From: Physcomitrium patens
Taxonomy: Eukaryota > Streptophyta > Bryopsida > Funariales > Funariaceae
DNA: 64,000 bases
Assembly (NCBI RefSeq): GCF_000002425.4
Contig: NC_037271.1
Span: 7,181,800-7,245,799 of the forward strand
Direction: 5' to 3'
Below are positions 22,461 through 34,048 of this stretch, in pieces. The notes under the pieces are model-generated. The model was not told the origin of the DNA and did no database searches. It saw only the letters and a program-made list of their open reading frames with translations. Numbering within the stretch: position 1 is the stretch's first letter; the number at the start of each line of letters is the position of its first letter. The translations under genes and the position numbers were made by a program.

Positions 22461-22905
22461 CATGATTAATCTTTATATTTGAAGTTGTACTTGAATTCCA
22501 TTTCATATACCTTAGAAGTGACAACCAATCTAAAGAAAATCACCCAATAATACTTATACTAATGTTAGATTAATCAAATATTACTTAAAATTAGAAGTAA
22601 AAAAATATTGCATAAAAAATAAATTAATAGATAAATAAAAATAAAAAATAAAAACTATATTAACTTACGTCACTACATAAACTTATTATGCATATAAAAA
22701 TAATATTATTATATAAAAGTAATAGTAAATATTAAACAATAAGGATAAAGATAATAAAATAAGTAAAATAAAAAAGAAAAATGAAATAAAATTTAAAATA
22801 AAAGTTAAAAGTAAATTAAAATATTAATTGCATTTAGTTTTTATTAATTAATAAAATAATTAATTTAATTCAATGATATTACTTATATTATAATTAAAAT
22901 TATAT

Positions 22906-22931
22906 ATTATTATTATTATTATTATTATTTT
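22906..22931. repeat. (TTA)n microsatellite
   Basis: About eight TTA units inside the G2 leader. Confidence 0.95.
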
Positions 22932-23644
22932 CTTATTTTCTTATTTTCTTATTTATTTTCTTTTAATTTTTAATTTTTATTTATTTATAATTTAAAATAG
23001 TTAAGAAAAAATATTAAATACCAATTTTAAAAATATAACATAAATACAACAATGTAAATGATTGAAAAGATAGAAATCACTAACCTTAATTGTATTCTGC
23101 TTAAGGCAGCAACCTCTTTCTACTCCAAAAATCGCCACACATTCAATTTTGATTCAATAGCATTCAATTATGTACCACTAAAATTTTAACTCTAAGGTCC
23201 TTCTACACAAAAACTTTCAATCTCAAATAAATACTAGGCACTAAGAAATGCCTTTCCATACATGGAGTACATGAAACTGCCAAAGCAGTGAACCTCCTTC
23301 TGATCTGAAAATCACTTCAAACTTAAATCAAGTCCAAATTTAACATCTGATAGCTTTTTGGAAAGCTAACATCAAGATACACAACTTTAAAAAATTTCAA
23401 TCCAAAATATGCAATACATAAAAACTGATTGATGACAACCCGAGAGCAAATCAACATTCAATTCAACAATTAAATTTTGACTACCTTTTAAGTTGACGAA
23501 TAGAATGCTTGGTTTACACCAATAAGGAAGAGGTGTAGGATACTTACCAATGATGGGGAGATACTTGAATTGCTTCTTCAACCAAAAATAAACAAGATTA
23601 ATCACAACAAGCAACTTCACATTCACACACACCATTAGAAGCAC

Positions 23645-23667
23645 CACCTCCCGGCAAATGCACCATT
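23645..23667 (-). other. Primer-binding site of G2 (tRNA-Asp-like)
   Basis: On the - strand the bases after the LTR end read TGGTGCATTTGCCGGGAGG. The 3' end of plant tRNA-Asp predicts TGGCGCCGTTGCCGGGGA, so most positions agree, particularly TTGCCGGG. The same site is at 56748-56773 (G4) and, more decayed, at 31496-31515 (G3). Confidence 0.65.
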
Positions 23668-23669
23668 TG

Positions 23670-24745
23670 TGTGAGGGTAATATTCATCCTTCAACCCAAA
23701 TTATAAGATGGCCTCAATTAAGAGTTTTTTGTAGTTTTTGGTGTGAAGTGGAAGTAGCAAGAACAAAGAACAAAAAAAGAACACAAAACAGGGGAAATAA
23801 GTGCAATCAAGCAATTGTACACTATAAACTAGTCATAGTCTATTTATTAGATTTTCATCTAGTAAAATATAAAAGAAAAAAATAAAAAATATTTTTTTAG
23901 ATAAGTAAATTCTTTATCTTTTCAATGACATGAAAAACATATAATTCCAAATTACTATGAGTAAGTTATGATAGATTAAAGATAGAATGTAAATCATACA
24001 TTATTTAAGTGAATAATTTTTATCTCAAGGATAACTTGCTTAAGAGATCAAGAGTTCGAGCCTCACCAAGGTTCACAAGTAGTATATATGGGGTTTCTAA
24101 AGAGGCCTTGAGGCCTTAGTCTTATCTTCCTACCTATACCCAAGGTTCTACAACCCATATGGGACTTGTACACCTCCCTTCCTATAAAGACTAGACCAGC
24201 TACTGGTCCTCCTATTTTCTACTAGTAAAACTCATTTTTTTGCATTTTCGACTTCACCATGGTATTTAAAAACATCCTATTAGCCTGAGAACCTTGCATG
24301 GCCTTCGAATCTTGCTTCATTTCTTCATAATGGCTCCCAAGGTGGTAAAGTTCAATTTTACCAAGGTCTTAAAATCTTCTATAAAAATTCCTAAAAAATT
24401 CTAAATAAATTCTTCATAAAATTTAAAAAATAATATAATAATTTTACAATTATAATATCTATTCAAGGCTATATTATTATACTTTGGTGATTTTTTATAG
24501 TCATAAAATCAATTTACATCCACTAAAAATCTTATTTTCAAAAGAATTACTAAAAAGACATGAAGTTCTCTTCATGCTTCTTCTAACTACTAACTAATCA
24601 TTGATAGGATTTTTATAAGTAAAAAATATAGATAGGAGGTCAATGAAGACATTGGTCTCAATAACTAATCCTTAATACTTAATGATAGGTAAAAATACTA
24701 AATTAACTAAAACAATTGCCTCCAAGATTTACTAAGACTCCATTT
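23670..24745 (-). repeat. G2 5' LTR with SINE-like insert
   Basis: Matches the G solo LTR 54204-55411 up to about AAGACTCCATTTTTA and is then lost. It carries the SINE-like block at about 23925-24255. Confidence 0.7.
23925..24255 (+). repeat. SINE-like (tRNA-derived) insert in the G LTR, copy 1
   Basis: The core reads TCAAGGATAACTTGCTTAAG (possible A-box region) and then AGTTCGAGCCTCAC (24053-24066), close to a pol III B box (GGTTCGANTCC). It is followed by a GC-richer body ending near a T run before GCATTTTCGAC. The same block is at 54475-54800 and 57045-57310; G1 lacks it at the same position. The flanks ATGACATGAAAAACAT and ATGGTATTTAAAAACA resemble each other, as an old 16-bp target duplication would. 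A pol III-derived origin is inference. Confidence 0.5.
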
Positions 24746-24894
24746 TTATAACTTTTCTTCTAATGAGACTTTTATAACTTATAAATACTTCTAAATTCTA
24801 ATAAATAATTAAATAGTCAAATAAACTTTCTAAACTTAATATTTATATAATTAAATAATTTAAAACTATATTTTTAATTAATCCATCAATCAGG

Positions 24895-25385
24895 ATGTAT
24901 TGGTAGGATTCACATGGGCTTGTAGAACGACATTTAAAGTAACAACTTAAGCAATTCTATTTTCTTTTTTTTATGGTATAGAAGCAATTTTAACTCATTT
25001 AGTTTGAAACTCCTTTACTTCATATTGTCTTCATAAAAAAGTTGTCAACTAAAGAATCTTTATCTGATAGGTTAGAACAATTAGAAGCTCTAGATAAAGC
25101 AAGAAGACAAAGTGTTCAACATACTAAGGCAATTCAAAGAAGAAGAAAGATTGCCTTTGAAAAATAATATAAGATTAGAATCTTGAAGTATTGCATGTTG
25201 GTCCTCTTACAAGATGCTATGTGATTAGACTTCTCAAAAAAATTTGATGTTGTATGGTTAGTCCCCTACTTAGTTAAAGACGTCTTTATAGATAATTTAG
25301 TGTAGCTACAAATACTCAATGGCGAAGATTTTCTTATCAAGACATTTGAAAATAGATATAAAGAATATAAAGTGTGATTTTCATC
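24895..25385 (+). pseudogene. Tat-like Ty3 integrase C-terminal region (fossil)
   Basis: The + strand reads, across more than one frame, motifs of the end of plant Tat-type integrase: an ALWAYRTT-like stretch near 24905-24935, LEQLEALDKARRQSVQHT, then a GPYLVKDVF-type module and LQILNGEDF. This region in the family follows the DDE core and helps DNA binding. It lies tail-to-tail with G2 and has no visible LTR of its own. It is a fossil with several breaks. Confidence 0.75.
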
Positions 25386-25879
25386 ATACACATGGTCAAA
25401 TAGCTCAACCTTAAATTTATCCTTATTTAACTTTATAAGTAGCAAATCATCAAGACTAGATAGAATTCAAAAAGCTAAATTATTGGTATTAAAGATAAGC
25501 TATACTTATATTCATTTATCTTATCTTTTTTTTTAATTTAGTTCTTTTATCAAAAAAAAAAAAAAAAAAAATCACAAATATTCTAAGTAAGGAATAATTA
25601 TACTTGATTAGACCCTCACAATTTTTGAGTATCAAAAAAAAAAAATTATATTAGGATTTGTGAGTATGTCTCTTACTAAACATCCAAAGAGCATAGAAGT
25701 ATTGGTTATGTGAGAGGTTGTTAAGTGAATGTCCTCAGTTTAAATCTGATTGGAAAAATGAGCTATGCCAATGAGTTAGTATTAGTACAAGAAAGACCAA
25801 TATTGCACATCCAATGGATGTGTTTGCTGTAAAGGATTGATACTAAAATTCTCTCATATTGAAGAGAAGCCTTAAGATA
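25386..25879. other. Spacer between the integrase remnant and element B
   Basis: AT-rich with two poly-A runs (25552-25571 and 25635-25646). I see no gene. It may contain decayed 3' untranslated or LTR sequence of the element to its left. Confidence 0.5.
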
Positions 25880-26643
25880 TGTAATTGCTTGTTTTACTTA
25901 TTCCAAATTAATCTAATGGAAATAAACCCATATAGAGGGATTCCAATATGGGGAATGACTAGTTGCTTAAGCATTCACGTTAGGGTCACACAATCAATCA
26001 CCTCCTGAATGTATCGTCTCTATTTCTAATATCTGAACACACAAGGAAACTATAATCTCCTCCTTCACCTTATCGGTCTCTTCCTTACAGCAATTCAGTT
26101 ATACCAATAACTGCTATTTCCACCAATATATTCACCCTCATAATCTCCAATTGTAATACTGTGCCCTCACAGCTTTCAGCATACAATTATCTTCATTCCA
26201 ATCAATGGAATTCTTCACACAAAACTGCCATTCACATTGCAGTGTTTCACAAAAACACAGACTCATTCTCTCTGCTAAACTACAATCAGATTTCAGCATT
26301 CAATCTTTCTTCTTCTTAAATAATACCAATCACATTTTCATTCCATAATTCACTTCACAATATTCAAAAACTTTCAATCCTCTTATTCAAAGAAAATAAC
26401 AAACAAAAGAAAAGAGGTAGCACCAAGCTTACCCCGGCTCACAATTATTACAGCGATGGCAGCTTAATTAACTTCTATAACTCTTATATACTTTCCCTTC
26501 ATTCTCCAAATTCTAAACATAATTCTGTAATTAACCGCTTTTAGTAACTAAATCACTCATCTGTCCTCTTGAATTTTCTATTCTATGGACTATTAATATA
26601 TTTTAGTAATATCTTTCAAAAATGAATTAATATCTATTCTACA
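25880..26643 (-). repeat. Element B 3' LTR (764 bp)
   Basis: On the coding strand it runs from TGTAGAATAGATA (26643) to ACAAGCAATTACA (25880) and is preceded by the polypurine tract CGAGTGGGGCTA. It matches the A LTR and solo LTR H over most of its length. The U5 part contains a B-box-like block (25938-25950, complement of ATATTGGAATCCC). Confidence 0.85.
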
Positions 26644-26718
26644 TAGCCCCACTCGTATCTATGCAACGTCCTCGCAAACACTCAATTCTTACCTATCTAA
26701 AAACTACTTAACAAAACT

Positions 26719-27000
26719 CTACAAAATTACTATTTTCTTTGGCCCACCCAATTGATCATTTACTGCATTATCTAATATGCGTTCCATCGAATCTGGTTCC
26801 AATTGCAAATCTTCTTCCTCCTCTTTCACTCTAGCTATTAATTCCTTCCTCAACTGGTTTGAGAGATCTTCATTATACTCTCCCAATTCATGGACTTGAG
26901 CTTCCAATTTCAAGATCTGGACATCACGAAGTTTCAATTGTTGCTATTGCTGACTCATCTATTCTGAAACATCTTCAATCGAAACTTGTGATTGGCTCTT
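26719..27000 (-). CDS. Element B 3' coiled-coil frame (relative of 2031-2402)
   Basis: Reads LRDVQILKLEAQVHELGEY and then a glutamate-rich tail (KEEEEDLQLEPDS), closely matching element A residue for residue in this part. It has the same place between pol and the polypurine tract. Function unknown; it is predicted coiled coil from the leucine/isoleucine spacing. It sits in a broken element. Confidence 0.55.
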
Positions 27001-27212
27001 CACTTTTAACTTTTATTTGGAACTACTACTCTCAAAAACACAAGAAATATAAGAAAATGGTACTCCACCCAACCCAAAACAACACCACAAAATGACTTTA
27101 ACTGGTGCCCCACTCCTATTCTTTTACTACTTGGTGATAATGACAACATGTTACCCATACTGTAAGTGAAAGGTAATGAGAAGTAATCTTTCTTGGCGGC
27201 CGTATTAAGTTT

Positions 27213-27407
27213 TTAAAAATCCTGAAAAATTTGGATTTTTCCATTCTTTTTCGATACCATCACGATTGGAGAAACCCACTCACTATTTGGTACTGGATAA
27301 ATAAAACCCACATCGAGAAGTTTATCCAATTCCTCTTTCACTAAAAGGAAATATTTTGGGTTAAGCTGGTATTGTCTTTGACGAACTCGTGTAACATCCT
27401 CCTCCAA
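27213..27407 (-). pseudogene. Element B reverse transcriptase, N-terminal part (fossil)
   Basis: Reads QYQLNPKYFLLVKEELDKLL, then WVSPIVMVSKKNGKI. This is the fingers region of an Athila-like RT and corresponds to 1500-1794 of element A. Confidence 0.8.
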
Positions 27408-28079
27408 AATAATCTAGTGCTCACACACATCAACTAGAATCTCTTTCAAATCTGCATACGACCACGCAAAGGTAGATTTGTAATAGACAAAAAATTATTT
27501 TCAAGCATCCAATTTTGTACTTATAATACCGGCATATATTTTAATTAGCTGTGGCATTTTGTTGGTGCCTAGGTTAATGGATTAACACACAAGGTCTTCA
27601 ACAACCTCTAATTTAATTGTCTTCTCCTGATCTGAATATCTTATATTATTCGACATATGGAAACCATCCAAATCTGATTCCAATGTGCTGACTTTATTGA
27701 CTGTAGAATTGTTCATCCATTCGGCAATAGCATGATCCGAGTTAGTCGCATCCTCTTGATGTAGTAAATATTCACCAGGACTTCCACATTGATAGACTCC
27801 TGCCTTTGCTGTTGAAAAGTTTTTTCCTACCCCAAATTGTGGTGAACCTTAGCATCGTCATCTACCTTAATTGATTGACTCTCGTTGTCCAATGTAAATT
27901 CTGATTTTGGCAATTGAGATTCTCCATAATATTATACCAGGTATATCTGTAGAACAATCTGGTCTCGACCTTTTCTAATTGTCAATGTGCCTCGGCCCAA
28001 TCGTTCTTAGCTTTGGCTTAATAAAGCCAAGGTCTGTCCAATAAAATGGAATACAATAATGTAGAACTCTATAATCGAA

Positions 28080-28345
28080 ATACAATATAATTGATTTTGT
28101 ATGTCAATCCCGTGATTACAGTGGCAATATTACATAAGATTTTCATTGGCTTTACCCGACTATGATCTGCCATTCGCAAGACCAATGTCGTAGGTAGCAA
28201 TTGCTTTAGATCCAAATACTCCATTGTATCCACGTTCATTAAATTCACATTGGAGCCACTATCGAGTTGTATCCCTGGAATTAAAATGCCATCAATTGAT
28301 ACATCGATTGTTGGTGCTCCCAGATTTGGGTTTAAGCTAACTTCA
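28080..28345 (-). pseudogene. Element B aspartic protease region (fossil)
   Basis: The - strand shows PTIDVSIDGILIPGI, then the catalytic loop LDSGSNVNLMN, and further on the hydrophobic terminal motif. The D-S-G triad of retroviral proteases is visible here. Confidence 0.75.
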
Positions 28346-28803
28346 TGAATTTTTTTAGTGCAGAATCTTCATCGTATTAACGTTGAATTCAATGTAGATC
28401 GATATTCCGATGCTACAGCCAAAAGTTGCTTCATTGTAATTGAAGGCTGAATAACATCCAAATCCCTCAGAATGTCATAGGATTCCATATTGAGAGTAAT
28501 TTCCAATATTCTTTTGCATTTCATTGGTTTCAATTTTATTTCGTTTGGCAGCAATTCCTTCCTAACAATTGAGATTGCCACTGGTAACTTCACCAACTTT
28601 TCTACCAACAGAGGTTCCTTTAATACGTAAGATCTTTTATTAGGTTGTACAAGTATTGGTAGTTGATCAGTTGGGATCGTTCTTGATAGTTCCGACAAAT
28701 TGGCAGGTGGAACCAAATTAGGTTCCTCATTCTGTTGAGGTCTCAATATTGGGTTACGTTTCAATACTGGTATTGATTCGTTTAGCCCTATGGATGGCGC
28801 TAC

Positions 28804-31059
28804 TTACTCTCCTGCGATTGGTTCATCCATGTCCTGAATTAGATTCTTGTCTTTTTGTTGGCCTCTAGAAAGCACTGCGTTCACCACCTCGACATGATGT
28901 ACTAGTGAGTCTCGTTGAACAGGACCTTTGTCCTCTGTCGGTTGGCTTGTTTGTATTTGCTGGTCCCGATTATTATAATTAAAGGGCATATTACACTATT
29001 GATATGTGTGACTAGACTGCTTACAATTTCCACATATTTGAGCATAGTTATCACTGGCCCTTAGATTAGGACATTCACTCGCATAATGTCCAATTTGTTT
29101 ACAACAATAGCAATAAAGTGGTCTCCTGCTAGCTCTTTCAGGGATATTGGATGTCTCTACTGGTATATAATGGCTACGTCTGTTCTATGTCGGATGAGTA
29201 AAGGATCTTGGTTGACCCATTCTTACTATAGACTCTGGCATTGGCTTCGTCATGGGTAGATATTGATGGTATCCTAGTTGGTTCATTGCCAATCCATGAG
29301 TATTAGATACACCTTCTTGGTGAAATTCAGAGTTTAAGAAATTGGAATAATTTCTGTTTTGTTTATTCACTTGATTTCTATTCCAGCCAAACCTATTATT
29401 CATTTATACTTGATTGACATCCTACAAAGTTGGTTGAGTCATTATCTGGTTACTAAGTTGTTGTTGCTTCTATAAATTCCAATAGTTGGTAGTAATATGC
29501 TTGCCCCCACAAAAGGTACATTGTACAGTCATTTGGGGAGGTGAAGGACATTCTGTTACTAAATGACCTTGCTCCTTACAATTGCTGTACCAGACATTAG
29601 GATGCATATTAATTGATTTATACCTTTTTTCTTTATCCTTGGCCATATTCACAACCAATTCATCCATTTTTTTTGTCAATGTTAATAGCAATGACTCATT
29701 GAGATCCCTTGATATCAATGGATTTGGTAATTCCTTTGTAGGTATTGGTTTTTGGTATGCAAAATAAGGCGCATACGATTGTGATGATGATGGTGGTACA
29801 GCTTGCAATAGAACGGCATCCACTATTCCATGTGGAATTGTACCATAATCATTCCTTTCCAAATAACTTTCCAATGCGTCATTCCAATTTGTCATTTGAT
29901 AACCTCCTTGAGATGGAATCATCGTGGCTCCAACTGTTAAGTTCTGGTCATAGTGACATTCCTCCTATACTTTTGCTTGCTCAAGAGATGATGCAATGGT
30001 GGCTGATTGGGCTTCCTTTAAAAACATCTTCAATTCTAGTGGGTGTAGTCTATTAACCAATATAGACAACACAAATGATTTCGACATTTGGTTATTTGGC
30101 CATTTTTAAAGTATATCTACTACACGACCATAATATGACTGTACCGCTTTCCCTGGTATCATTCCACTGTTCATTAATTTTTTTCTAAGACGTTCTTCAA
30201 AACTAATTGGTCAAAAATGGGCTAAAAATATATTTTTCAATGTCTCTCAATTGATAAATTGTCCCACAGGTTGGTGGTTATACCATTCAAACGTTGTGTC
30301 TTTCTATGTTGCTGGCAGCCATCGCAACCAAATATCTTCAGTTCTGCCATTATTAGCTATACATGCTGTAAGAAACTGAGACAAATATTAATCGGGATCC
30401 ACACCCAAAAATCTCCAAAAAGTAGGTAGTGGCACGATACTAGTCGTACGATCACCTACTACACCTATTTGTACTGCAATCGAAACCGCTGGTCCTCCTA
30501 ATGCCATTGAATTTCTTGTTCTACTGAACTCTATTTTAAAATAATCTTTGCTTTCCCTTATTCTAATTTTCGAGCTCTCAGTGCTCCTCGATTTACTGTT
30601 ATTTTCCACAAATAGTTTTATTAGTTGAATTGTAGGTGAAAACGTCTAATTTTGAAATATAATATAGTTATCTTTATTGGCGACCAATTTGTGCTAATTT
30701 GAAGTGGTATCTCTTACTGGAAAAATATCCAATGGAGTACCAAATTCTTCTACATCTCCTTCTCTTTCAGTTAATGGCGTCAAGATTTCCACTGGAATGT
30801 TAATAAAATTTTTCGTAAGTGTTCTTGGCAATTTTTCTAATGGTACATACGACTGCAGAATTAATAGTCTGTCCGGTTCTTGATATGTTCGGATGCACCG
30901 ACAAGCTTGCAACCATGGTTTAATCCAGTTTTGTCGATGCTTCCTTTTAAGATTACATTCTTGCTCCTCTCTAAGTAAGTTCCTTTCTTGCGCTCTTCCC
31001 TGTCTTTCTCTCAACTGATTTATTTTCCTCGATGTAATGCTCTCGTTCTTATTAACCAT
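28804..31059 (-). pseudogene. Element B gag with several zinc knuckles (fossil)
   Basis: The N-terminus (31059 leftward) is basic and helical (RKINQLRERQGRAQE). The retroelement gag domain follows at about 30000-30600 (motifs WLRWLPA, FEWYNHQP, LHPLELKMF). Two pairs of knuckle-like modules come next: NCKEQGHLVTEC and CTFCGGKH (about 29480-29600), then CKQIGHYASEC and CGNCKQSSH (about 29000-29130). Elements A and C share the arrangement where present. Gag would form the particle and the knuckles bind RNA. The region is interrupted several times. Confidence 0.75.
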
Positions 31060-31152
31060 AATCTTGCTTCAAACACTACTGAAATCGTCTTCCATTACCA
31101 ATTTTCTCACACGTTTGGTAATTAATTCCTAACACTCAAAGCTATTATCACT

Positions 31153-31171
31153 CCCCGGTAGTGGTGCCAAA
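31153..31171 (-). other. Primer-binding site of element B (tRNA-Asp-like)
   Basis: Coding strand TGGCACCACTACCGGGGA directly after the LTR end; the 3' end of plant tRNA-Asp predicts TGGCGCCGTTGCCGGGGA, 14 of 18 identical. This primer class is typical of Athila/Tat elements. Confidence 0.8.
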
Positions 31172-31219
31172 ATGTGATTGCTCGTTTTATTTATTCCAAA
31201 TTAATCTAATAAAAATAAA
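31172..31219 (-). repeat. Element B 5' LTR remnant (about 48 bp)
   Basis: Coding strand ends ...ATAAAACGAGCAATCACA next to the primer-binding site and matches the last bases of the A and B 3' LTRs. Beyond 31219 the sequence is G LTR. Confidence 0.8.
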
Positions 31220-31493
31220 TTTTTCTTGCATCATTGAAAAGATAAAAAAAAATTCCTTTCTAAAAATATAATTTTACTTTTATTTTTTACTTTTTATTAG
31301 ATGAAAACTTAGTGAACAGACTGTGACTAGTTTTATAGTGTATAATTGCTTGATTACACTTGTTCTACTTATTTGTATTTTGCTTTCTTTTTTTTCTTTT
31401 TTTTGCTACTTTTACTTCACACCACCAATTAAAAGTAACTCTTAATTGATGCCATCTTGTAATTTGGGTTGAGGAGTGAATTTTACACTCACA
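31220..31493 (+). repeat. G3 5' LTR (3' part only)
   Basis: Inverse of the G1/G2/G4 LTR ends; ends TTTTACACTCACA before the primer-binding-site remnant. The left part is replaced by element B sequence. Confidence 0.75.
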
Positions 31494-33639
31494 TTTTAGT
31501 GCATTTGCTAAGAGGTAGTGCTTCTAATGGTGAGTGTAAATGTGGAGTTCCTTGTTGTAATTGATCTTTCTTGGTTTTGTTGAGTAAGTAATTCAAATGG
31601 ATCTTCATCATTAGAAAATTTTCTACATCTCATCTTTATTGTAAAAAAAATCATTTCAAATTTTCACTTTATAAGATAGTCAAGGATTTCAATGTTGAAA
31701 TGATTGTGGATTTCTCTCGGGTTTTTATCAATCAATTTTTATATGTTGCATCTTTTAAGTTGAAACTCTGTGAGGTTGTGTATCATAATCTCAGCTTTCC
31801 AAAAAGCTTTCACACGCTCAAATTGGAATTGATTTAAATTTTAAGTGAATTTTAGATTAGGAAGAGGTTAACTGCCTTGGCAGTTTCATGTACTACTTGT
31901 TTAGAAAGGCATTTCTTAGTGCTTAGTAATTATTTTACTAAAAACATTTTGGAAGACAACCACCTCAAAGTTGAATTTGTAGTGGTGAAAAATTTAATGC
32001 TATTGAAGCAAAATTGAATTTGTGGCGATTTTTGGAGTGGAGAGAAGTTGCAATTATGAGCAAAATACAATTGAGGTTAGTGATTTTTATCTCTTTTATC
32101 ATTTATATTTTGGATTTTATATTATATTTTAAATTTTTTTATTAAAAATATTCTTCTTAAATATATAAAATTATAAAAAAAATATAAAAATATAAAAATA
32201 TAAAAAATATATAAATCAAGAAAGAAATAAAATAAAATAAAAATAAAAGAGAATAAATATTAAATTAATAAATATAATAAGTTAAAGATAAAATAGAAAT
32301 AAAAATAAATATTTTAAATTAAAATAAATATTTAATTAATTAATAAAAACTAAAATTAATTAATAGTTTTAATTTTTATTTAATTTTTATTTAATTTTTA
32401 TTTTTATTTATTTATTTATTTTACTTATCTTTTATCTTTTTCATTTTAAATTTTTACTCTTAATTTTATTTATTAATATTATTTTTTCTTTTATATGCAT
32501 GATAAGTTTTATGTATTGAGATAAATTTAATATATTTTTTATTTCTTCATTAATTGATTTTCTACACAATATTGTTATTTCTAACCTTAAGTAATATTTT
32601 ATTAGTTTATTATTAGTGTTAGCATTATTTGGTGGTTTTCTTAAGTTGATTATTAGTTCCAAAAGCATAAGAGGTAGAGCTTGTCTTCAAGGTTTCATCA
32701 CTCCCCTTCTTTATAATTTTTCCAATTGAGGGACCTTCTCTAGTAGTAGGGAGATTTAATGACTTCCTATATCCTTCATATCAATTCTTTTCATCTTTGT
32801 AAATTTTCAATTTAGGACTATTCTCTAGTGGTAGGGAAATTTCATCACTTCTTCTACCTGTTGTATCTCTTCTATTCATAGAAGTAGAGTAGAAGGAGCT
32901 TAAAAAGAATTCAAGAGAATTCTTCATCAAAAAAAGAAGAAAAAATTGAAGAAGAGAGAATAAGTAGAAAAGTTGGATAGAAGGAATTTTGAAAAAAGAA
33001 AAAAAAAAAGAAGAGTGAAGCCCAACAAGCTCAAATTTTAATCCAAGGTGAGTATCTTTTCAACAAAGTTCATTTAGTTTTAAATTTTTTTGCTAACATA
33101 GATTGTAGTTTAAGGAAAAAGATCATAAGAAGAAAGGAGAAAAGCATTAATAGCTTGTAAAAAAGTAAGTCCTTGAAACTTTTTAATTATTTATTTTTTT
33201 GAAATTTTAAAAAATTACTTGAACACAAGGAGCGAAAGCTAAGAGTTGGTGGATAGAATTTAAGAAGAAGATGCAAGAAGAGGTAACCTTCTAAACCATC
33301 TTATAGATTTTATTTTCTTTAGAATCAATAGAGCCTTAAAATCCTTTCTTATCCCAACTCAAAAATAGTTTTTTTTAAAAAAAAATAAATAAAAGATCGA
33401 TTTTTTCAAATCGGATAAAGAGAAGATCATATTAAATATTCTTTAATACGTTTTAGATTGGCTAGCAATACAACCAAGTGAATTTTCCTTCAAGATGAAT
33501 TGATGCATTTAAAGAATCTTTTTGTCTAGTATATTTGTTATTCACCAAGTAGTGGGTAATTCTCATTTTATAGATTTTATTTTCTTTAGAATCAATAGAG
33601 CATGTTATAAGTAAGTTGTAGGTTGAAGTATAAGATAAT
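31494..33639 (+). other. G3 leader (non-coding, very AT-rich in the middle)
   Basis: Alignable by blocks to G2 and G4 leaders. The middle (32100-32450) is almost pure A/T with A-rich runs followed by T-rich runs. The sequence ATAGATTTTATTTTCTTTAG occurs twice, at about 33302 and 33567, marking a local duplication of about 265 bp. Long leaders before gag are known in Tat/Ogre-type elements. Confidence 0.6.
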
Positions 33640-34048
33640 AAAATCTAAATTTCATAAATTCTCAAGGGACTTAGTACTATATCTATATCTCTTAATCTTC
33701 CTATTTTTAAAGATACAAGAGATGAAGACCATTTGGTTCACATAGAATATTTCATAGAAATACTTACTACGTATTTGATAACAAATGGCTCTTATTATTT
33801 AGTGTGGTTTTTAACCATATTAAAAAAAAAAGCATATGAGTGGTATCCCAACCATTCTCCTAATACCTTCTTAAGTTGAGATATGATCCAAAATTCCTTT
33901 TAGAATATTTTTGGCCTAAAGTAAGACAAAGCATGGTGCTAATTATTTTATCTTCTCTTAGACAAGGAAAGTATAAAGACATTATATCATATATTTGACA
34001 TTTAGAATTAGTAGTAACAAGATTTGTAGGAACTTTGCTTACTAGCAA

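Larger units (their letters stand above)
22470..24745 (-). mobile_element. Element G2: Tat-like Ty3, LTR plus leader (fragment)
   Basis: On the - strand this is a G LTR (24745 down to 23670), a tRNA-Asp-like primer-binding site (about 23645-23667) and about 1.2 kb of non-coding leader. The leader matches G4 (55412-56770) and G3 (31500-32650) through shared blocks such as CTCCAAAAATCGCCAC and CAGGCACTAAGAAATGCC-like sequence. No gag is reached before the tandem repeat at 22223-22460. It is a broken fragment. A (TTA)n run is at 22906-22931. Confidence 0.7.
25880..31219 (-). mobile_element. Element B: Athila-like Ty3, non-autonomous layout
   Basis: A - strand relative of element A, here almost full length. 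From right to left: a remnant of the 5' LTR (31172-31219), tRNA-Asp-like primer-binding site, gag (about 29470-31059), zinc knuckles, protease (about 28080-28340), N-terminal RT (27213-27407), coiled-coil frame (26719-27000), polypurine tract and 3' LTR (25880-26643). RNase H and integrase are not represented, as in A. Coding parts carry many breaks (at least eight by eye). The right edge abuts G3 LTR sequence, so the two were joined by insertion or later rearrangement. With only a stub of the 5' LTR, no LTR-pair age is possible. Confidence 0.85.

Noticed and set aside
24053-24066. tRNA gene
   Set aside because: Only a B-box-like core is present; no cloverleaf, acceptor stem or anticodon arm can be built around it.
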